Source: Aricia agestis
Taxonomy: Eukaryota > Arthropoda > Insecta > Lepidoptera > Lycaenidae
DNA length: 64,000 bases
Direction of reading: 5' to 3'
NCBI RefSeq assembly: GCF_905147365.1
Contig: NC_056418.1
Coordinates: forward strand, 10,539,262 to 10,603,261
Shown here: positions 59,441 to 64,000 of the stretch, piece by piece
How positions within the stretch are numbered: position 1 is the first letter of the stretch
How the letters are laid out: every line of letters begins with the position of its first letter
The notes under the pieces: model-generated
Database searches by the model: none
What the model was told of the DNA's origin: nothing
The model's input: only the letters and a program-made list of their open reading frames with translations
Position numbers and translations under genes: made by a program

Positions 59441-62400
59441 AGTAGCCTGGAGTGGCCCCAGTGCGGGGCGCGATACAGATTTTCCTTTAAAATCACTACG
59501 TCGTTGTACGAGAGAATTTATGATAGTTACTGCGATTAAACATGAATGGAATGAGAGGTACTCGCGATACTCTGATAAGCAATGCCACGCACGCGGCCGA
59601 GTAAACATGCAGTTGTTTACTGTGTGCGTTGTGCGTACTACGGCATCGGCATCGGGATCGATGATCTTATAATATTGAAATGTATACTTATTAACAATAT
59701 TTGAGTACACTGAAGGTAAATTAGAAGTCACTACAGCGTTTTAGATAGCTATTTGCTCCTCTAACTTTCATGAAGGAGAATGAGACAGATAACAATAGTA
59801 TGATATTTATCCAGGGTTTAATGAAGATATGGAACACTAAATAATTGACAGACGCCGAGAAGAAACGATTATAATTATTGTCGTATATGACAAAATGTTA
59901 GTAACTTGAATCGAAAAAATTCCAGTAATAATTTGAGTACTTACAAGTTTTAGTACATTTCTGTTTGTCTCATGTAAAGTTACAAGAAATGAAACCCAAT
60001 AACGATTTTCCAATAGTAGCTGATGCATCGTGACTTGTGACGATGCAAGCTTTAGAATTGCATCATCCTTTGTAAGTTATAGGCTTTAGAAAGGGCTAAG
60101 CATTATAGCTATGGTTAATGGTATACAATTTATGTACATAATATTAATTATCATCGGCTACGATGCTAAAAGTTTCCAATCCTAAAAAATAAGTTAAGAG
60201 TGACATTGTTTATAAAACCATATCTGTTATATAGGTTTTGAACGAGTTATTCCTGCATTATAGTAGGGGAGCCCAGGGTGCTAATCGTGTAGTTTACCAC
60301 GTGAGGTACACACAAGGTACACACAAAGTAACTGACCTTTGTCAATTTTTATTATAAAAAATCGTTGTTGTAACTAAAACGAATATGAAGATAATTACGC
60401 AAAGATGAACGACTTCGTTATCACTTCAAGGTTATCGTCTGTGATCTCGGTCTTCTGCACCAATTGCTGATTGGCCGATAGGTGGATGCTCTGACTCTTG
60501 GTGTATAGGGCAAGGGCCAGAGAAATATATGGTATGTACCTCATATCATACTAGAATCTACTTTGTAAAATATTTTTAATTTTCACACTTCTACTTCTGT
60601 AAGACCATAATATTAAAGAGCCTGTAGTAGTAGACGCAATAACTAATGGTAATAGCTGGTAATAGCAATAGTGATATACATAAGTTCTATTCTGTCTTAC
60701 TTCTAAAGTATATTACAAAGTTATTAAGCGTTTCTTGATACGACAAATAATAATTAGGTTTTGTAATAAAATTTTAAATTTCATATTTAGTTTTTGTTTT
60801 ATTGTCACGACGACTTGTTTTTACTGAACCACTCATAAATAATTATCGACAAAAGCTTTCCTCATAATAACGAAAGCTAATTTTTCACGATTCCGTCAAA
60901 TATTCTTCCGATGCGACCTTGGATGCTCACGGCCGTGGAAGATTTATCGGGTAGCGAATGTGGTCCCAAAATAGCCATGCAGTCTGATGTCACTTGATGG
61001 GTAATCGGGTGCATTCGACTGCACTATCGGTGCAAAGTTTAGCAAATATATTTTCGTTGTTACCAAACGGAATCACGCCAGCCAGTCAGCGACACAAACC
61101 TAGGTCATTCTATAATCTATAGGTACTCGTTGCTCGATTAGTATGCAATTTTGTATGTATTTGGAATAGCCGCCTATTAGTATCTGACACAAAAATAGAG
61201 ACTACTAAGCCTATCACATTTTTTATGACCCATTCCAGCTAAACGTTTGTTTTGTATAAGAATTGAATATTATGTATGTCACAATTTACAAATCACAATA
61301 CATAGGAAAATAATGCACGCAATTAAAAATATAATTGTTCAATTACAATAATTGCGCAATTTGTATTAGATTTGTTAACAACACACATTATTTTGTGACA
61401 AACATAATATTATTTTGTTTGAAATTACGTATGTATTATATTATGTTTCTATACATTATAATCGAAGTCACACTACAGTTTCTAAGAACTCGTTAGTTAT
61501 CTACTACTGTGTATAGGGTGTTCCATTTAAAAATGCTGTCAAACGGAAGCCCACACTCCACAGATAAAGCTTTCCTAGGTGTTCATGTGTATTGTTTTAT
61601 GTTGAACTAAGGATTTAACATTTTAACGATTTTTTTAAAGTTATAAGAGCGCAGCAGACTGAAGGACAGAAGGACGAACAGAAATTTTACGAATAGGAAT
61701 CCTATAAAAAGAGTTAAATTTGAAGTAAGTATGGAACCTAAATATTTTAATCGTTTACAATTAAAATAAGGTAAAAAAAAACTTCTTGCTGTTTAAGCTG
61801 TCCATAAAAAGAATAGGAACGATAGAAAAAAAATATTAAGATTAAAAAAAAATTGTGGTGTCCGCACTACTTGAGCATAACATTTTAGAACACCCTGTAT
61901 GACCAACTTAGAAATGTTTGTCGAATTCGGCATCTGCGTCATCGGCCATGGAGTAAGTACGGGGATTCGAAGCGAATGAATATTGAACTAATTTTTATGT
62001 AACGAAAACAAAAGATGATGCAATTTTCCATCTTCCCAGATAATACTGAATGGGCGCGAGTTTTTCTATTTGTAGGATTGACGTTCGTCTCCTGGCCGGT
62101 GCCGGCGTGTCTCGCGGGATGTTCTTGAATTAGAACAATGGGGTACGAAAGGTTAGCTAGCCACCACTCACCATACGAAATGTACTTATAAAAAGGTATT
62201 ATTGAAACTATATTATTATTATTACATGCGTATTATCAGATAAGTATACCATAGATGCAGACAGATCAAGAGTTATAATTTTAGGAGAAAAAATGTAGGA
62301 CATAAAAAATTGAAATGAAAAATATAATTCTTTAATTTTTTTCTCGACGGGGGCGACTCCTTCATAAATAATTAATATTAAAAAAATCTTTAAAGTATAA

Positions 62401-63054
62401 ATTGAATACCATTGATTTATTAATATTTAAATATATTATTAAATAACCTAACAAAAAATCATAAAACTTTACGGCTCGGTTCCAGAAAAAATAAATTGGT
62501 ATGTGGTGCTTCAAACTTTATAGCTTCGCTTTGTTCAGTAACAAGTTAAAAGTTATTTTTAACGAGATTTTGCCAGCGATTTAGTTTGTTAGGATTTTTC
62601 TCATAGGTCAAATGAGTTTAACATGAAGGCCACACTCCACACAATACCTACTTTTGCCATGGATACTTGTGGTAGTGGTACATACTGAAAGTTAGGCCGC
62701 CTTCCTGCATCGCTAGACCTGTTTAAAAGTTTTTATATAATTATCGAATATCTTTTACAGAATTATTCTTTTTGTTCTTTATTTATTGTCGTTTAGCATA
62801 TCGCATCTACGCTGGGACGAAACAGCCAAGCACGAATTAACAACGACCCTTGCCAAAACATTGTTAGGTAACGGTCGGTGTGGAGACTGGTGAACTTTCC
62901 ATCGGCTGAGCTGTCCCTGGCTGGGTGCTGGTAGCGTCTGGCAGCGCACCTTGTAGGTCACCCACAAACACTTGGCATCGTCGATCATTGTAAAGGTGCT
63001 CCTTCATCAGCATAATTATAATATAGAATAAAAGACACAAAAAAATTATAGAAA
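59441..63054. other. Gene-poor region upstream of the secreted-peptide gene
   Basis: AT-rich. Open frames such as 59342-59731 (-) and 62779-62988 (-) lack recognisable domains, and the former overlaps the promoter and 5' leader of the secreted-peptide gene. ACACCCTGTATG near 61890 resembles the end of an H-type MITE. No supportable gene. Confidence 0.4.
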
Positions 63055-63270
63055 CTAGGTGACGCCTGCAACTTCCTTGCGCTTAACATTTATCAATTAT
63101 CGCACAGGAACCGTACATTTTTCGGGGATGAAAAGTATCCTATGCCCTTTCCCCTGTCTCAAAACATCTCCATACCAAATTTCAGCGAAATCGGTTACGT
63201 GGTTTGAGGGTGAAGAGGTAACAGACAGACCGACAGATTTTTGCATTTATAATATTAGTATTTAGTAGTA
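63055..63270 (-). mobile_element. Helitron-like non-autonomous element
   Basis: Reverse-sense copy: AACTAGGTGACGCCTGCAAC...GGAACCGTACATTTTTCGGG to AACAGACAGACCGACAGATT...TGCATTTATAATATTAGTA. Confidence 0.6.
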
Positions 63271-64000
63271 CCTAGGTATACCTAGGTACTACTTACTATA
63301 GTAAGTATGGATGTTGCAGCTGGGGCCTGGGAGTGCGGAGGTTATGGAAACCTAGACATGGGTCCGGGCCGCTTCTAATCCTCCAATTCTTTAGAGCTCG
63401 CGCACGTCAAACATACTCGAATTTCCTCTCTCACTAGTCACAGATTTTTTATAGATACTCAAACCTTTTTTTTTAAATTTATGGCTAAAAAACGAGTAAA
63501 TCTTTAAATAATCCTCGTGCGTTGTGGTCTACCGGGCGGGAGGCCCCTAGGTCCGCGAGGCCGTGGGCGGTGGCCCACGTCGCCCACGCCTTAACGCCAC
63601 CTTTGGCTCTTCTCTTATTGTCATTAGTACTAAAAGTATTATGTTGTGCATTCCCCTTTATTAGTTCAGTGGCCTATCAAATGCAAATCATTTTATAATT
63701 AGCCGAAAAGTGTTTTTGTCGTCTCGGTGTAGACACAACAGTCTACACGACATCTCACATAATATCGCCAGCCCAGACAATCGTAAACATTGTCTTAATT
63801 TATGTCCTACAGACAACTAAATTATTCCCGTTTTATTTGCAGATGACCATTTTTAACCAACTGAGTCAGTAAGGTAAAAGTTGGAATTACAGAAAATAAA
63901 TTCCACCCGGAATATGGTTGATGACTAATGTAAAATAATATGTATAATGTAGGTACATGTATATTAGCTGGTACTATGTTAGATCGTTAAACTAGAATTA
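63271..64000. other. Right edge, no gene recognised
   Basis: Mostly AT-rich, with a GC-rich patch near 63525-63600 (GGGCGGTGGCCCACGTCGCC), possibly a retroelement remnant. Confidence 0.35.

Noticed and set aside
59342..59731. 129-codon minus-strand frame
   Set aside because: Covers the promoter and 5' leader of the secreted-peptide gene; no start context or domain.
62779..62988. 69-codon minus-strand frame with exon-like GC content
   Set aside because: It begins with ATG after a plausible leader, but there is no recognisable motif, splice context or partner exon.
1..64000. CRISPR arrays, operons, bacterial promoters or rRNA
   Set aside because: The window is eukaryotic with spliced genes. 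Spaced direct repeats seen are MITE or tandem duplications, and no rRNA sequence was recognised.

Overview
The window is nuclear DNA of an insect, most probably a moth or butterfly. It is AT-rich and intron-rich and packed with short inverted-repeat transposons, Helitron-like ends and LINE tails of the kinds common in Lepidoptera. It carries a full Dnmt1, which many other insects have lost. The species cannot be named from the sequence alone.

Host genes, left to right: the 3' part of mitochondrial seryl-tRNA synthetase (+, 1-1743); KRR1, an intronless ribosome-biogenesis gene (-, 2157-3170); Dnmt1, complete in 8 exons and 1347 codons (+, 8266-21750); Esf1, complete in 8 exons and 675 codons (-, 22678-32323); a small THAP zinc-finger gene, 5 exons and 198 codons (+, 33178-35190); TRIAP1/Mdm35, 2 exons and 82 codons (+, 40788-41116); Spt4, 4 exons and 116 codons (-, 42245-44847); and an unidentified secreted six-cysteine peptide, 3 exons and 96 codons (-, 51748-59323). 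All exon joins were worked out by hand from splice sites, reading phase and family conservation. KRR1 and Esf1 both serve the small-subunit processome. The others are housekeeping or chromatin genes with no evident joint pathway.

The rest is mobile DNA, much of it nested. Dnmt1 intron 6 holds a 2-kb inverted-repeat element. Inside it lies a hAT-like element carrying an intact 324-codon superfamily-1 helicase ORF of positive-strand RNA virus type, antisense to Dnmt1. Region 37.8-38.35 kb is a three-level nest of MITEs. Several unrelated families show clean TAA or TTA target duplications, as PIF/Harbinger elements do. Spt4 intron 3 holds a 787-bp foldback.

One repeat, called W here, lies upstream of five genes (KRR1, Dnmt1, Esf1, TRIAP1, Spt4), each time in the sense of the gene. 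A shared 16-base block at its end sits 157-176 bp from three of the start codons. From 59.5 kb to the end I see no supportable gene.
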